From assembly GCF_000949385.2 (NCBI RefSeq), contig NZ_JYKO02000001.1, positions 3,668,770 through 3,732,769 of the forward strand: 64,000 nucleotides of DNA, given 5' to 3'. Positions 44,943 to 54,574 of the stretch are shown here, piece by piece. A program made the position numbers and the translations under genes. Position 1 is the stretch's first letter. Each line of letters starts with the position of its first letter. Below the pieces are notes generated by a model. The model did no database searches, was not told where the DNA came from, and saw nothing but the letters and a program-made list of their open reading frames with translations. Origin of the DNA: Pseudomonas sp. LFM046 (GTDB lineage: Bacteria; Pseudomonadota; Gammaproteobacteria; Pseudomonadales; Pseudomonadaceae).

Positions 44943-45968
44943 TCACTGCCAGAAGCGCTGCTGGCTCAACCTCTCCCACCAGCTCAGCAGCACCCGATCG
45001 ATCGCGACGCTGGCGGCAAGGCCAACGCGCTCCTGCAACGTCTTGCGAGCGGCGTAGTGCAGGTGGAACAGGTCGGCGTCCTTGGCCCGCTCGGCCAGGT
45101 ATTCGTCGCTGGTGCGCAACTCATCCACCAACTGCTTCTCCAGCGCGGCCATACCCAGCCAGACCTCACCGGTCGCGATCTCCGGCATGTTCAGCTGCGG
45201 ACGATAGCGGCCGACAAACCCCTTGAAGAGCTCATGAGTGGTTTCCAGGTCTTCCTGGAATTTCTGCCGGCCCTTCTCCGTGTTCTCACCGAAAACAGTG
45301 AGCGTGCGCTTGTACTCGCCAGCGGTGAGCACTTCGAAGTCGATATCGTGCTTTTTCAGGAGCCGGTGCACGTTGGGCAGCTGCGCCACCACGCCAATGG
45401 ACCCGATGATGGAAAACGGCGCGGCGAGAATCTTCTGGCCGATGCAAGCCATCATGTAGCCGCCGCTGGCCGCCACCTTGTCCACGCAGACGGTAAGCGG
45501 TACGCCGGCATCGCGAATGCGCGCCAGCTGCGACGAAGCCAGACCATAGCTGTGGACCATGCCGCCGCCACTTTCCAGGCGCACCACCACCTCGTCCTTG
45601 TCCGTCGCCATGGACAGCAGCGCCGTCACTTCATGACGCAAGTGATCGGTGGCCGAAGCCTTGATATCGCCATCGAAATCCAGCACGAAGACACGCGGCT
45701 TCTGCTTGGCGGCCTTCTTCGCCTTCTTGTCCGCCTTGGCCTCGGCCTTCTTCATCGCCTTCAGGTGCGCCTTGTCCAGCACCGAATGCTCCAGGCGCTC
45801 GCGCAGGCCCTTGTAGAAGTCATTGAGCTTGCGCACATCCAGGTGGCCGCTTGCGACGCGGCGGTTACGACCACGCAGCGCGGCGATGGCCGCCAGCACC
45901 AACAGAATGGCCACGACCAGGGTTACGGTCCTGGCCAGGAAACCTGCGTAATCGGCAAAAAATTCCAC
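44943..45968 (-). CDS. sohB: Membrane-bound S49 protease SohB
   Basis: A 341-residue inner-membrane peptidase. One N-terminal membrane helix (TVTLVVAILLVLAAIAAL) is followed by a coiled, Lys-rich segment (KAMKKAEAKADKKAKKAAKQ) and the S49 domain with FDGDIKAS, the catalytic Ser in DKVAASGGYMMAC and the Lys in GEYKRTLT. I start at GTG 45968 (after GAGAGG), which gives the family N-terminus MEFFADYAGF. SohB is a signal-peptide-peptidase-like protease of the periplasmic face; substrates are poorly known. Confidence 0.94.
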   Translation of the reverse strand: MEFFADYAGFLARTVTLVVAILLVLAAIAALRGRNRRVASGHLDVRKLNDFYKGLRERLEHSVLDKAHLKAMKKAEAKADKKAKKAAKQKPRVFVLDFDGDIKASATDHLRHEVTALLSMATDKDEVVVRLESGGGMVHSYGLASSQLARIRDAGVPLTVCVDKVAASGGYMMACIGQKILAAPFSIIGSIGVVAQLPNVHRLLKKHDIDFEVLTAGEYKRTLTVFGENTEKGRQKFQEDLETTHELFKGFVGRYRPQLNMPEIATGEVWLGMAALEKQLVDELRTSDEYLAERAKDADLFHLHYAARKTLQERVGLAASVAIDRVLLSWWERLSQQRFWQ

Positions 45969-46179
45969 GTGAATACCTCTCGTTTTCCCTACTGACGCCA
46001 ACCTTCCGGCGGCGCGAATGACGAGCAAGCATAACGGCGCCATAACGGCCTCGCCAGCGGCCGAAACAGCGCTCCATAAGCGGCGAGAATGGATTCAAAC
46101 AAGCGTATGTTTTTTCGTTGACAGCCCCCCGGCTTCCCCATAACCTCGCGGAACTTTCAACCTCGCGGGACGCCAGAAC

Positions 46180-46890
46180 GTGGGCAGCATCTACCTGATT
46201 CGACATGGCCAGGCATCCTTCGGCGCCGATGATTACGATGTGCTGTCACCCGTCGGCATCCGCCAGGCCGAAGTGCTCGGCGCCCATCTGGCCCAACTGG
46301 GCCTGCGCCTGGATCGCTGCTACAGCGGTGACCTGCGCCGGCAGCATCACACCGCCCAGGCCGCCCTCGCTCAGTTCGCCGCCGCCGGCCTCAGCGTCCC
46401 CGCAGTCGAGATCGACCCGGCCTTCAACGAGTTCGACGCCGACGCGGTGATCCGCGCCCTGCTCCCCGAGCTGCTCCCGGAAGAACCCGAAGCCCTGCAG
46501 GTGCTGCGCAATGGCGCGAACAACCGCGCCGAGTTCCAGCGGCTGTTCTCCAAGCTGGTGCTTCGCTGGGTATCGGGAGAACACGACAAGCCTGACCTGC
46601 AAAGCTGGAAGGCGTTCGTGGAACAGGTACGCGGCGGCCTGGAGCGCATCCTGGCCCAGGCAGACAGCAAGCAAAACATCGCCGTGTTCACCTCCGGCGG
46701 CACCATCACCGCCCTGCTCCATCTGGTGACCGGCATCCCGGCCGATAGCGCCTTCGGCCTCAACTGGCAGATCGTCAACACCTCGCTGAACCGCCTGAAG
46801 TTCCGCGGCAACGAGGTGACCCTGGCTTCCTTCAACAGTCATGTGCATCTGGAACTGTTGAGGGCGCCGGAGCTCATCACCTATCGCTGA
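46180..46890 (+). CDS. Histidine phosphatase family protein
   Basis: A 236-residue protein with the branch-1 signature IYLIRHGQASFG (catalytic His9-type) near the N-terminus, a second basic site in CYSGDLRRQHHTAQ and the late FTSGGTITALLH (usual second catalytic His position reads G-G-T). It starts on GTG 46180. Phosphoglycerate-mutase-like phosphatases have varied substrates; the substrate here is unknown. It precedes the SCP2 gene in a run of same-strand genes. Confidence 0.88.
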   Translation: MGSIYLIRHGQASFGADDYDVLSPVGIRQAEVLGAHLAQLGLRLDRCYSGDLRRQHHTAQAALAQFAAAGLSVPAVEIDPAFNEFDADAVIRALLPELLPEEPEALQVLRNGANNRAEFQRLFSKLVLRWVSGEHDKPDLQSWKAFVEQVRGGLERILAQADSKQNIAVFTSGGTITALLHLVTGIPADSAFGLNWQIVNTSLNRLKFRGNEVTLASFNSHVHLELLRAPELITYR

Positions 46891-46948
46891 GCCCGGCCCA
46901 CTGCGGCCGGACAGGCCGCGAGAAAAACCCTAGAAAAAGGAAAACACC

Positions 46949-47263
46949 ATGACCAACGTTGCTGACATCGTCAAAACCATGCAGTCCAAGTTCAACGCCG
47001 GTGCCGCCGCTGGCCTGGACCTGGTATTCCAGTTCAACATCGAAGACGGTGACAACCACTACCTGGTGGTGAAGGACGGTACCTGCGACGTGCAGCAGGG
47101 CGACTCCGCCAACCCGAACGTCACCCTGATCATGGACAGCGCCACTCTGGTGGGCATCATGACCGGCGAAACCGACGGCATGCAGGCTTTCATGGCCGGC
47201 AAGCTGCGCGCCGAAGGCGACATGATGCTGGCGATGAAGCTCGGCGAACTGTTCCCGGTCTAA
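46949..47263 (+). CDS. SCP2 sterol-binding domain protein
   Basis: A 104-residue single SCP2 domain (VADIVKTMQSKFNAGAAAGL, VFQFNIEDGDNHYLVVKDGT, MTGETDGMQAFMAGKLRAEG). Bacterial SCP2 proteins are lipid or acyl-CoA carriers. It is placed just before a phosphotransferase and an SDR gene, suggesting a fatty acyl module. A strong AAAAAGGAAAAC ribosome site precedes the ATG. Confidence 0.93.
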   Translation: MTNVADIVKTMQSKFNAGAAAGLDLVFQFNIEDGDNHYLVVKDGTCDVQQGDSANPNVTLIMDSATLVGIMTGETDGMQAFMAGKLRAEGDMMLAMKLGELFPV

Positions 47264-47286
47264 GCTTCTCCGCTAGACGCATGAAC

Positions 47287-47321
47287 AAGAAACCGGAGTC
47301 CCAGGGCTCCGGTTTTTTTTC
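47287..47321 (+). terminator. Terminator of the SCP2 gene
   Basis: AACCGGAGTCC / GGCTCCGGTTT with a CAG-type loop and TTTTTTTT tail. Confidence 0.85.
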
Positions 47322-47470
47322 GCCCGAGTCAGGCGGTGCGGGCGAATCAGGCAGCTTGATTGTGCTGCAACACCTTTGTCTATAACGGCTCGTTCGGCTT
47401 GTGACGCCCCCCGGGCGGCATTAGATTAGCGAATAGTCTCGGGCACCCATCATAAACAGAAGGGATAAGC

Positions 47471-48541
47471 ATGTCGCTTACTGATCAATCCACCCGCATC
47501 CGCGAAGGCGAAGAGCTCGACGCCGCAGTCATCGACGCGTACCTCAAGGCCAACATCCCCGGCCTCACGGGTACTCCGAGCATCAGCCAGTTCCCCGGCG
47601 GCGCGTCGAACCTGACCTACCTGCTGGAATACCCCTGCCAGGAGTTCGTGCTGCGTCGTCCGCCCTTTGGCCACAAGGCCAAATCCGCCCACGACATGGG
47701 CCGCGAATTCCGCATCCTCAACCAGCTCAACGCCGGCTTCCCCTATTGCCCGAAAGCGTACGTGCACTGCACGGACGAGTCGGTGATCGGCGCCGAGTTC
47801 TACGTAATGGAGCGGGTCAAGGGCGTGATCCTGCGCGCCGACCTGCCGGCCGACATGCAGCTCGACGAAGGCCAGGCCCGCGATCTGTGCCTGAGCTTCA
47901 TCGACAAGCTGGTGGAGCTGCACAACGTTGACTACAAGGCCTGTGGTCTGGGTGACCTGGGCAAACCGGAAGGCTACGTCCAGCGCCAGATCGCCGGCTG
48001 GAGCGACCGCTACGAGAAGGCCCTGACCCCGGACGCACCGACCTGGGAACCGGTCAAGGCCTGGCTGAAGGACAAGATGCCGGCCGACCACGTCAAGCCG
48101 GGAATCGTTCACAACGACTACCGCTTCGACAACGTCATCCTCGACCCCGCCAACTCGATGAAGATCATCGGCGTGCTGGACTGGGAGCTGACCACCATCG
48201 GTGACCCGCTGATGGACCTGGGCAACACCCTCGCCTACTGGATCGAAGCCAAGGACCCCGCGCCAGTGCAGCTGATGCGCCGCCAGCCGAGCCACCTGCC
48301 GGGCATGCTGACCCGCCAGGCGTTCGCCGACTACTACGCCGAACGCGCCGGCCTGCCGCCGATCGACAACCTCGATTTCTACTACACCTACGGCCTGTTC
48401 CGCCTGGCCGGCATCGTGCAGCAGATCTACTACCGCTACTTCCATGGCCAGACCCAGGACAAGCGCTTCGCCCAGTTCATTCACATGAACAAGCTGCTGG
48501 AGCAGATGAGCCTGCAGGTCATCAACCAATCACGGCTGTAA
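47471..48541 (+). CDS. APH-type phosphotransferase family protein (acyl-CoA dehydrogenase associated type)
   Basis: A 356-residue kinase-fold protein. The N-lobe has ISQFPGGASNLTYLLEY and FVLRRPPFGHKAKSAHDMGR (ATP-site Lys), and the catalytic segment has the Brenner motif HNDYRFDNVIL and VLDWELTTIGDPLMDL (Mg-binding Asp). The sequence is of the type encoded with acyl-CoA dehydrogenases (ACAD10/11-like), which phosphorylate hydroxyacyl-CoA, not of aminoglycoside resistance. It is 25 bases before an SDR gene, probably one operon. Confidence 0.9.
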   Translation: MSLTDQSTRIREGEELDAAVIDAYLKANIPGLTGTPSISQFPGGASNLTYLLEYPCQEFVLRRPPFGHKAKSAHDMGREFRILNQLNAGFPYCPKAYVHCTDESVIGAEFYVMERVKGVILRADLPADMQLDEGQARDLCLSFIDKLVELHNVDYKACGLGDLGKPEGYVQRQIAGWSDRYEKALTPDAPTWEPVKAWLKDKMPADHVKPGIVHNDYRFDNVILDPANSMKIIGVLDWELTTIGDPLMDLGNTLAYWIEAKDPAPVQLMRRQPSHLPGMLTRQAFADYYAERAGLPPIDNLDFYYTYGLFRLAGIVQQIYYRYFHGQTQDKRFAQFIHMNKLLEQMSLQVINQSRL

Positions 48542-48566
48542 ACCGGATCACAACAAGGGGAATCCC

Positions 48567-49334
48567 ATGTCCAAGACCACACTGTTCGACCTCGACGGCA
48601 AGATCGCCTTCGTATCCGGCGCCAGCCGCGGCATCGGTGAAGCCATCGCCAAGCTGCTGGCCCAGCAAGGCGCCCACGTGATCGTTTCCAGCCGCAAGAT
48701 CGAAGGCTGCCAGGCCGTGGCCGACGCCATCATCGCTGAAGGCGGCAAGGCCACTGCCATCGCCTGCCACATCGGCGAAATGGAGCAGATCCAGAGCGTG
48801 TTCGCCGAGATCCGCGAGAAGTTCGGCCGCCTGGACATCCTGGTCAACAACGCTGCCACCAACCCGCAGTTCTGCAACGTGCTGGACACCGACCTCTCGG
48901 CCTTCCAGAAGACCGTGGACGTGAACATTCGCGGCTACTACTTCATGTCCATCGAAGGCGGCAAGCTGATGAAGCAGAACGGTGGCGGCAGCATCATCAA
49001 CGTCGCCTCCATCAACGGCGTTTCCCCGGGCGAATTCCAGGGCATCTACTCGGTGACCAAGGCTGCCGTGATCAGCATGACCAAGGTGTTCGCCAAGGAA
49101 TGCGCCCAGTTCGGCATCCGCTGCAACGCCCTGCTGCCGGGTCTGACCGACACCAAGTTCGCCTCCGCCCTGGTGAAGAACGACGCTATCCGCAACGTCG
49201 CCCTGCAGCGCATCCCGCTGAAGCGCGTTGCCGACCCGAGCGAGATGGCGGGCGCCGTCCTCTACCTCGCCAGCGACGCCTCCAGCTACACCACCGGCGT
49301 TTCGCTGAACGTGGATGGTGGCTTCCTCTCCTGA
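48567..49334 (+). CDS. Short-chain dehydrogenase/reductase
   Basis: A 255-residue classical SDR: the cofactor motif GASRGIGE (about 18-25), NNAAT, catalytic Ser in NVASINGV, and Tyr/Lys in YSVTKAAV, ending YTTGVSLNVDGGFLS. NAD(P)-dependent oxidation or reduction of a hydroxyacyl or similar substrate is likely given the upstream phosphotransferase. AAGGGG precedes ATG 48567; a terminator follows. Confidence 0.94.
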   Translation: MSKTTLFDLDGKIAFVSGASRGIGEAIAKLLAQQGAHVIVSSRKIEGCQAVADAIIAEGGKATAIACHIGEMEQIQSVFAEIREKFGRLDILVNNAATNPQFCNVLDTDLSAFQKTVDVNIRGYYFMSIEGGKLMKQNGGGSIINVASINGVSPGEFQGIYSVTKAAVISMTKVFAKECAQFGIRCNALLPGLTDTKFASALVKNDAIRNVALQRIPLKRVADPSEMAGAVLYLASDASSYTTGVSLNVDGGFLS

Positions 49335-49349
49335 GGACAGCCGCCCCAT

Positions 49350-49382
49350 GAAAAAGGGAGCCCCTGGGCTCCCTTTTTCATT
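49350..49382 (+). terminator. Terminator after the SDR gene
   Basis: AAAAAGGGAGCCC / GGGCTCCCTTTTT with a short CT loop; the T-rich tail continues TTTCATTTCC. Confidence 0.88.
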
Positions 49383-49390
49383 TCCCCACC

Positions 49391-49477
49391 CCGTAGGTTG
49401 GGCTGAGGCACGAAGCCCAACGGGCCGACTCGTGCTGGGCCATGCTGGGCCTCGCGAGTTCGGCGCCAACCTACGAA
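49391..49477. repeat. REP-like element, family 3
   Basis: GTAGGTTGG (49393 region) and CCAACCTAC (ending 49477) bound an inner GGGCTGAGGCACGAAGCCC hairpin. This GTAGGTTGGGCTGAGGC-type element is common between Pseudomonas genes. Arm limits are accurate to a few bases. Confidence 0.55.
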
Positions 49478-49491
49478 ATATCGGGCTGGTA

Positions 49492-50142
49492 TCAGCGCCA
49501 ATCCTTCAGCGCGTCCTTGGCCAACTGGTTCAGGGGTTCGGCCAGCAGACCGGTCGGCGACAGGCTCACGGAGTAGACCGCGCCGTCGGCCATGGGCAGG
49601 TAGGTAACCCGCTGGGCTTCCGGGATGAAGAGGAAGAAGTCGCGCTGGGCCAGCCGCAGCCAGCGCCAGAAATCCACGCCGTAGGGGCTCGTCGCCAGCT
49701 GTGCACGCGGGTGCTGCGCCAACGCCTGCTGCTCGATGGCCAGGAAGCGGCCCGAGAGACGTTCCAGGCGATAGCCCGGCTGCAGACCGAGCAACTGACC
49801 GAGGCCCCTCCATTTGAACAGGCGCGCATCCAGCTGCCAGAGGTCGCCATCCAGCAACACCTCGCGCTCGTTTGCGCCTTCCAGCAGGGTGACCTGGTAA
49901 CTCTGCGGCCCCAGGGACTTGAAGCTCAGGGTAACGACCGGCTTGTCCTCCGGCAGCGCGTCGTAGCTCCAGAGGTCCCTGGCCACCAGCGCCACCACCA
50001 CCGCCAGGGCGAGGAACGCCAGGCCGCAGGTGCCGCGAAGCCAGCCCAGGAACCAACCGCGGTCGAAGAGGATGCGTCCCGCCACCACCGCGACCAGCAA
50101 TGCCAACAGGGCGATTGCCCAGGCCAGGCCGTCATACTGCAT
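49492..50142 (-). CDS. Conserved membrane protein, multidrug-transporter-like annotation family
   Basis: A 216-residue protein: two N-terminal membrane helices (WAIALLALLVAVVAGRILF, CGLAFLALAVVVALVARDLW) then a soluble, probably periplasmic, domain (about 65-216) with SFKSLGPQSYQVTLLEGANE and GVDFWRWLRLAQRDFFLFIP. Homologs are often labelled cation/multidrug efflux, but no transporter fold is visible. I use ATG 50142, nine bases after AAGGA. The role is unknown. Confidence 0.7.
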   Translation of the reverse strand: MQYDGLAWAIALLALLVAVVAGRILFDRGWFLGWLRGTCGLAFLALAVVVALVARDLWSYDALPEDKPVVTLSFKSLGPQSYQVTLLEGANEREVLLDGDLWQLDARLFKWRGLGQLLGLQPGYRLERLSGRFLAIEQQALAQHPRAQLATSPYGVDFWRWLRLAQRDFFLFIPEAQRVTYLPMADGAVYSVSLSPTGLLAEPLNQLAKDALKDWR

Positions 50143-50242
50143 GGAACCCATTCCTTATGCGTGAAAATGGCGGCATTATGCGCAACTCCCCTAGCCGCAG
50201 CCACAAGCCACGCGGCAGTTGTAGACACGGACCTCGTTTTCC

Positions 50243-51022
50243 ATGCCCTTTCCTTTCGAGCTGGCGGTCGATCCCGCCACCCTGGCGATTCTCGCTGCTG
50301 TTGCCTTCCTTGCCGGTTTCATCGATGCCATCGCTGGCGGCGGTGGCCTGCTGACCATACCCGCCCTGCTCACCGCCGGCCTGCCGCCGCATCTGGTGCT
50401 GGGCACCAACAAGCTCTGCGCCACCTTCGGTTCGGCGACTGCCAGCTACACCTTCTACCGGCGCAAGCTGTTCGAGCCGCGAAAGTGGCGCAACGCGCTC
50501 ATCGCAACAGCCATCGGCGCGGCCCTGGGCGCGGTGATCGCCCACTGGCTACCCGCCGCCTGGCTGAACCAGATGCTGCCGGTGGTGGTATTCGGTTGCG
50601 GCCTCTACCTGCTGTTCGGCAAGACGCCGGATGCAGAGCATAGCCATGACGCCCCCATCTCCCGTGGCCGTCAGTGGCCCCAAGGCCTTGGCCTCGGCTT
50701 CTATGACGGCGTTGCCGGCCCTGGCACAGGCGCGTTCTGGACCGTCAGCAGCCTGCTGCTCTATCCCCTGGACCTGGTGCGCGCCAGCGGCGTCGCCCGC
50801 AGCATGAACTTCGTCAGCAATGCCATGGCCCTGGCGGTCTTCATCGCCGCTGGCCAGGTGGCCTGGGCACTGGGTATCAGCATGGGGCTTGCGCTGATGG
50901 CCGGCGCATTCCTCGGCGCACGCACGGCCATCCAGGGCGGTGCCAAATTCATCCGCCCGGTCTTCATCATGGTGGTGTTGGCGCTGACCGCGCGCCTAGT
51001 GTGGCAGCACTGGATCGGCTAA
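50243..51022 (+). CDS. TSUP/TauE-SafE family permease
   Basis: A 259-residue membrane protein with about eight segments and the TSUP repeats: [28 protein letters not shown] (N-half) and [20 protein letters not shown] (C-half). These are putative anion transporters for sulfite, sulfoacetate and other organosulfur compounds. The final 27 bases overlap the end of the converging nudC gene. No neighbour indicates the substrate. Confidence 0.92.
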   Translation: MPFPFELAVDPATLAILAAVAFLAGFIDAIAGGGGLLTIPALLTAGLPPHLVLGTNKLCATFGSATASYTFYRRKLFEPRKWRNALIATAIGAALGAVIAHWLPAAWLNQMLPVVVFGCGLYLLFGKTPDAEHSHDAPISRGRQWPQGLGLGFYDGVAGPGTGAFWTVSSLLLYPLDLVRASGVARSMNFVSNAMALAVFIAAGQVAWALGISMGLALMAGAFLGARTAIQGGAKFIRPVFIMVVLALTARLVWQHWIG

Positions 51023-51829
51023 GCCGCGACGCCGCGCCACGTAGAGGTCGATGAGGTAACGCGCGATCGAGCGCTGCGCCGGCAGTGGCGGCAGCGCATC
51101 GAGGGAGAACCAGCGAGCGTCCTCGATCTCGCCCGGCTGCGGCACGATTTCACCGCTGCGGTACTCGGCATGGAAGCCGAGCATCAGCGAATGGGGGAAC
51201 GGCCAGTTCTGGCTGGCGATGTACTGGACATTGCCAATCTCCACCCCGACCTCTTCCCGCACCTCGCGGGCTACGCAATCTTCCACTGACTCGCCCGGCT
51301 CGACGAAGCCCGCCAGGGTGCTGTAGACACCACTGACGAAACGCGGCGAGCGCGCCAGCAGCAGTTCATCGCCCCGGGTGACCAGCACGATCATGCTCGG
51401 CGAAAGCCGTGGGTAGTAGTGGACTTCGCAGCTCGGGCAGCGCATCGCGCGCTCACCGGGCACCGATTCCATGCGCAGGCCGCAGCTGCCGCAGAAACGG
51501 TGCTGGTCGGCCCAGGTACCAATCTGGCTGGCGAAGCCGAGCATCCGGAAGAGGTCGGCATCGCCCTGCAGCATCACCTGCCGCAGGCCCTGCCAGAAGC
51601 AGCCCGCCACTTCCGCCGGGTGCGCCAGCTCCAGCAGGTAGATGGGGTCGCCATCGAAGTGGCCGATGCCGTGCTCGGCGAGCACAGGCAGCTCCTGCCG
51701 CTTCAGCCACTCCCGTGGGAAGAGCACGCCATTGCTGTCGGTCAGGAACTGCTGACGACAGTGGGCAACGGCCCAGCCTCCGGGCAGGGAGGTGTCCAGC
51801 AGGCCCGACTGCCAGCGCTCGCCGGCCAT
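50996..51829 (-). CDS. nudC: NAD+ diphosphatase NudC
   Basis: A 277-residue Nudix enzyme. A zinc ribbon lies in FCGSCGLRM...[12 protein letters not shown] (about 117-140), followed by the Nudix box [22 protein letters not shown] (about 180-200) and the NudC-specific [11 protein letters not shown]. It hydrolyses NADH to NMNH and AMP and removes NAD caps from RNA. ATG 51829 gives the normal length; the preceding frame is the shadow of fimL. It is one base after the fimL stop, so probably co-transcribed with it. Confidence 0.96.
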   Translation of the reverse strand: MAGERWQSGLLDTSLPGGWAVAHCRQQFLTDSNGVLFPREWLKRQELPVLAEHGIGHFDGDPIYLLELAHPAEVAGCFWQGLRQVMLQGDADLFRMLGFASQIGTWADQHRFCGSCGLRMESVPGERAMRCPSCEVHYYPRLSPSMIVLVTRGDELLLARSPRFVSGVYSTLAGFVEPGESVEDCVAREVREEVGVEIGNVQYIASQNWPFPHSLMLGFHAEYRSGEIVPQPGEIEDARWFSLDALPPLPAQRSIARYLIDLYVARRRGLADPVLPH

Positions 51830-51830
51830 C

Positions 51831-53510
51831 TCAGGCCGCCACCGGCAGGCCCAGGGCCCGCACGCTGTTCGCCGCCAGGTCGAGCACGTCGGACTGGAAG
51901 CCGCGACGCATACCGGCACCACCTTCCAGGTAGTACTCGAGACTGGTCAGGGCATCGGCCAGGGTTTCCAGCATCTGCTCCGACGGCATCAGCGAGGTTT
52001 CCAGCATCTGCCGCTGGATGTAGTCGCCGCAGGCACCCACCAGGGCGGCCGCGCGTTCCTGGCCCAGGAACCAGAGACCGCCCCGCACAGCCTGCAGGCT
52101 GACCGGCACGTTGGCCAGGTGCGGCTTTTCGCCATTGGATTCCAGATAGGCCGTTATGGCGCGTTTGGCCAGTGCGATCCCCGCCTGAGCCTCGTCCAGC
52201 ACCACGATGCGCGCCTCGGCCAACTGATGATTGGCAAAGGATTCCGACTCGCGACCCGGTTCGGCCTCCAGGCGCGATCCGCGACGCTCGCCACTGTCCA
52301 GGCCGGCCACCATGCTTTCCACATAGAGCACGGCGTCAGCCAGCTTGAGCAATTCACCGGATTCAACCGGAGATTCCGCGCGCCAGGCAGCCACCATGGG
52401 CAGTTGGGCCTGGAGGGCGTTGCCGGGAGAGTTCAGCCCCACCATGACCAGGGTCTTGGCGAGCTTGGCCAACAGGCTGTGCAGGGTGGCGAAGGACTCG
52501 GCCGGCGCGGTCCCACGCTCGATCAGGTCGATCACGTCCTTGACGCTGTTCAGCTCTTCGAAGATGGCCGAGGACAGCGAACGCATCACCGCCTGACCCG
52601 GGCCGGACAGGCGCTGGTATTCCTGCTCCAGGAGTTGGTCGGTGAACGGCAGCGCGGTCATGCCGAAGACTTCGCGCAGTTCGATTGCGCGCGGGCCCTG
52701 GCTGTCGGCCAGTGCCACGAGGTAGAGGAGTTCCTTCAGCAGGCTGCGCGGTGCCTCGTAGGTTCCGCTAGCCAGCAGCAGTTTCAATTCACGATCAAGA
52801 CGCGAGAACAACTGCTTGCGGGCCTTGCGCGCAAGCAACTGGCCATCCCGTTGCGATTCCGTTGCGGCAGCGGCGATCCAGCAGAGACGACCACGGGGCT
52901 CGTCGGCGAATATCCGCTCCAGTCCACCCAGGGCACGTTCCATGGTGCGCAGGGCGCTCGGAACCTTCTGTCCCCGCAGGAAGCCCAAAAGCCCCTGCTG
53001 GTAGGCCTGGCGGAAACGCCGGGCCAGGGCATTCGGGTCGGTGCCTTCCGGCAGCTGGGTCGCGGCCTTGCCTTGACGCGGCTGATCCAGGCGCACGCTG
53101 AAGAAATAGCTCTCCGGCAACGGCGGCTGACCGCCCGCCTGGCGCAGGTCGTTGATGGCCGGCAGCAGCAGCTCGGGCATTTCCTGGCGATGCAGGTCGA
53201 GGTTTTCCAGGTAGCGGCGCAGCACATACAGTGCATTGCTCAGCGCCGCCAATTGGACGTCACGCTCTTCGCCAGCGCCAGCCGGGATATCGGTAGCCTG
53301 GTCCAGCAGCTCCTGCGCCAGCAGTTCGGCGCCGGTCAGCTCGATCAGGGTAAGGGTGCCACGCACCTGATGCATGGCCTCCACAGCCTGTTGCAGCAGG
53401 CTGCCGTTCTGGCGCTCGGCAATGAACTGCTCGAGGCTGTGTTCGGCCTGTTCCATGGTGGCGAACAGCTCGTCGCGCACCAAACCCAGGGAAGTGACTC
53501 CAGTAACCAT
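51831..53510 (-). CDS. fimL: Twitching-motility / cAMP-pathway protein FimL
   Basis: A 559-residue, mostly helical protein resembling the N-terminal Hpt-like part of ChpA ([60 protein letters not shown]). In P. aeruginosa FimL is polar, interacts with FimV/PilG and is needed for full CyaB activity, cAMP/Vfr signalling and type IV pili. The HQVRGTL region stands in the place of an Hpt histidine motif, but FimL has no kinase domain. The gene order fimL-nudC is conserved. Confidence 0.93.
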   Translation of the reverse strand: MVTGVTSLGLVRDELFATMEQAEHSLEQFIAERQNGSLLQQAVEAMHQVRGTLTLIELTGAELLAQELLDQATDIPAGAGEERDVQLAALSNALYVLRRYLENLDLHRQEMPELLLPAINDLRQAGGQPPLPESYFFSVRLDQPRQGKAATQLPEGTDPNALARRFRQAYQQGLLGFLRGQKVPSALRTMERALGGLERIFADEPRGRLCWIAAAATESQRDGQLLARKARKQLFSRLDRELKLLLASGTYEAPRSLLKELLYLVALADSQGPRAIELREVFGMTALPFTDQLLEQEYQRLSGPGQAVMRSLSSAIFEELNSVKDVIDLIERGTAPAESFATLHSLLAKLAKTLVMVGLNSPGNALQAQLPMVAAWRAESPVESGELLKLADAVLYVESMVAGLDSGERRGSRLEAEPGRESESFANHQLAEARIVVLDEAQAGIALAKRAITAYLESNGEKPHLANVPVSLQAVRGGLWFLGQERAAALVGACGDYIQRQMLETSLMPSEQMLETLADALTSLEYYLEGGAGMRRGFQSDVLDLAANSVRALGLPVAA

Positions 53511-53548
53511 GCCTCAGTGCGCCTCCCGCGCGAATGTGCGGTACAGCA

Positions 53549-54385
53549 TCAATCAGCGAACTCTGGCTTCTGCTTGCTCATGTGGGCCGCCATGGCCACG
53601 CGCAGGTCGGTGGACTGCAGCATCGCCGCATTCCAGGTGGCCACGTACTCGAGGCCGTCGTCAACGCGGTGGTCGCGCATATAGCGGATCATTTCCTTGG
53701 TGCCGCGCACGGCGATGGGAGACTTGGCGGCGATCTGGTGGGCGATGCCGAACACGCCGTCCAGCAGGGCGTCCTGGTCGGCGTAGGTGCGGTTGACCAG
53801 GCCCAGGCGCTGCGCTTCCTCGCCATCGATGGTGCGGCCGGTGTAGGCCAGCTCGCGCATCATGCCGTCGCCAATGATGCGCGGCAGGCGCTGCAAGGTG
53901 CCAACATCGGCGGCCATGCCGATGTCGATTTCCTTGATGGAGAATTGCGCGTCGACGGTGCAATAGCGCATGTCGCAGGCGGAAACCAGGTCGATGGCGC
54001 CGCCCAGGCAGTAACCCTGGATGGCCGCGATCACCGGCTTGCTGCAGTTGTCGACGGCATTGAAGGATGCCTGCAGTTCGAGAATCTTGCGCCGCAGGGT
54101 GCGCGCGTTGCGGCCGGCATCCGGCCCCAGCTGGGCACCGACCGAAGCCAGCATCATCAGGTCGATGCCGGAGGAGAAATGCTTGCCGGCGCCCGAAAGC
54201 ACCACCACCCGCACCTCGTCGTTGTCCTCGATTTCGCGGAAGATTTCGACGATCTCTCGCCAGAAATCGGCGTTCATCGCATTGATCTTTTCGGGACGAT
54301 TGATCTGCACATGGGCGATCTTGTCTGCCAACTCTACGCGGAAGGCTTTGTAGTCAGGCACGGGTCGGTCCTCGGCGTGCGCCAT
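53549..54385 (-). CDS. Enoyl-CoA hydratase/isomerase, dienoyl-CoA isomerase-like
   Basis: A crotonase of 278 residues from ATG 54385 (an upstream ATG at 54415 is possible). Motifs include LSGAGKHFSSGIDLM for the oxyanion hole, AIQGYCLGGAIDLVSACDMR and IKEIDIGMAADVGTLQRLPR, the last with the acidic residues typical of delta(3,5)-delta(2,4)-dienoyl-CoA isomerases. It probably acts in beta-oxidation of unsaturated fatty acids. It converges on no partner; nhaB is divergent from it. Confidence 0.9.
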   Translation of the reverse strand: MAHAEDRPVPDYKAFRVELADKIAHVQINRPEKINAMNADFWREIVEIFREIEDNDEVRVVVLSGAGKHFSSGIDLMMLASVGAQLGPDAGRNARTLRRKILELQASFNAVDNCSKPVIAAIQGYCLGGAIDLVSACDMRYCTVDAQFSIKEIDIGMAADVGTLQRLPRIIGDGMMRELAYTGRTIDGEEAQRLGLVNRTYADQDALLDGVFGIAHQIAAKSPIAVRGTKEMIRYMRDHRVDDGLEYVATWNAAMLQSTDLRVAMAAHMSKQKPEFAD

Positions 54386-54574
54386 AGAAAACGGGTCATT
54401 CGGGAAGCCCGGCAACTATAACAAGCACGAAGTAAAAGTCGATGCCGCCCACTGTGACGCAGGCCACGCCCCGCAATTGCTACTTCACATCGAAAACTCG
54501 GCTTAAGCACTTGATCTGCCACGGTTGGGCTGGCACCTTCCGCGCGCTTAACGATACGCCCAAGGATTACCCTG

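Noticed and set aside
47471..48541. Aminoglycoside resistance phosphotransferase
   Set aside because: The APH fold is present, but sequence type and linkage to SCP2 and SDR genes indicate the acyl-CoA-associated subfamily.
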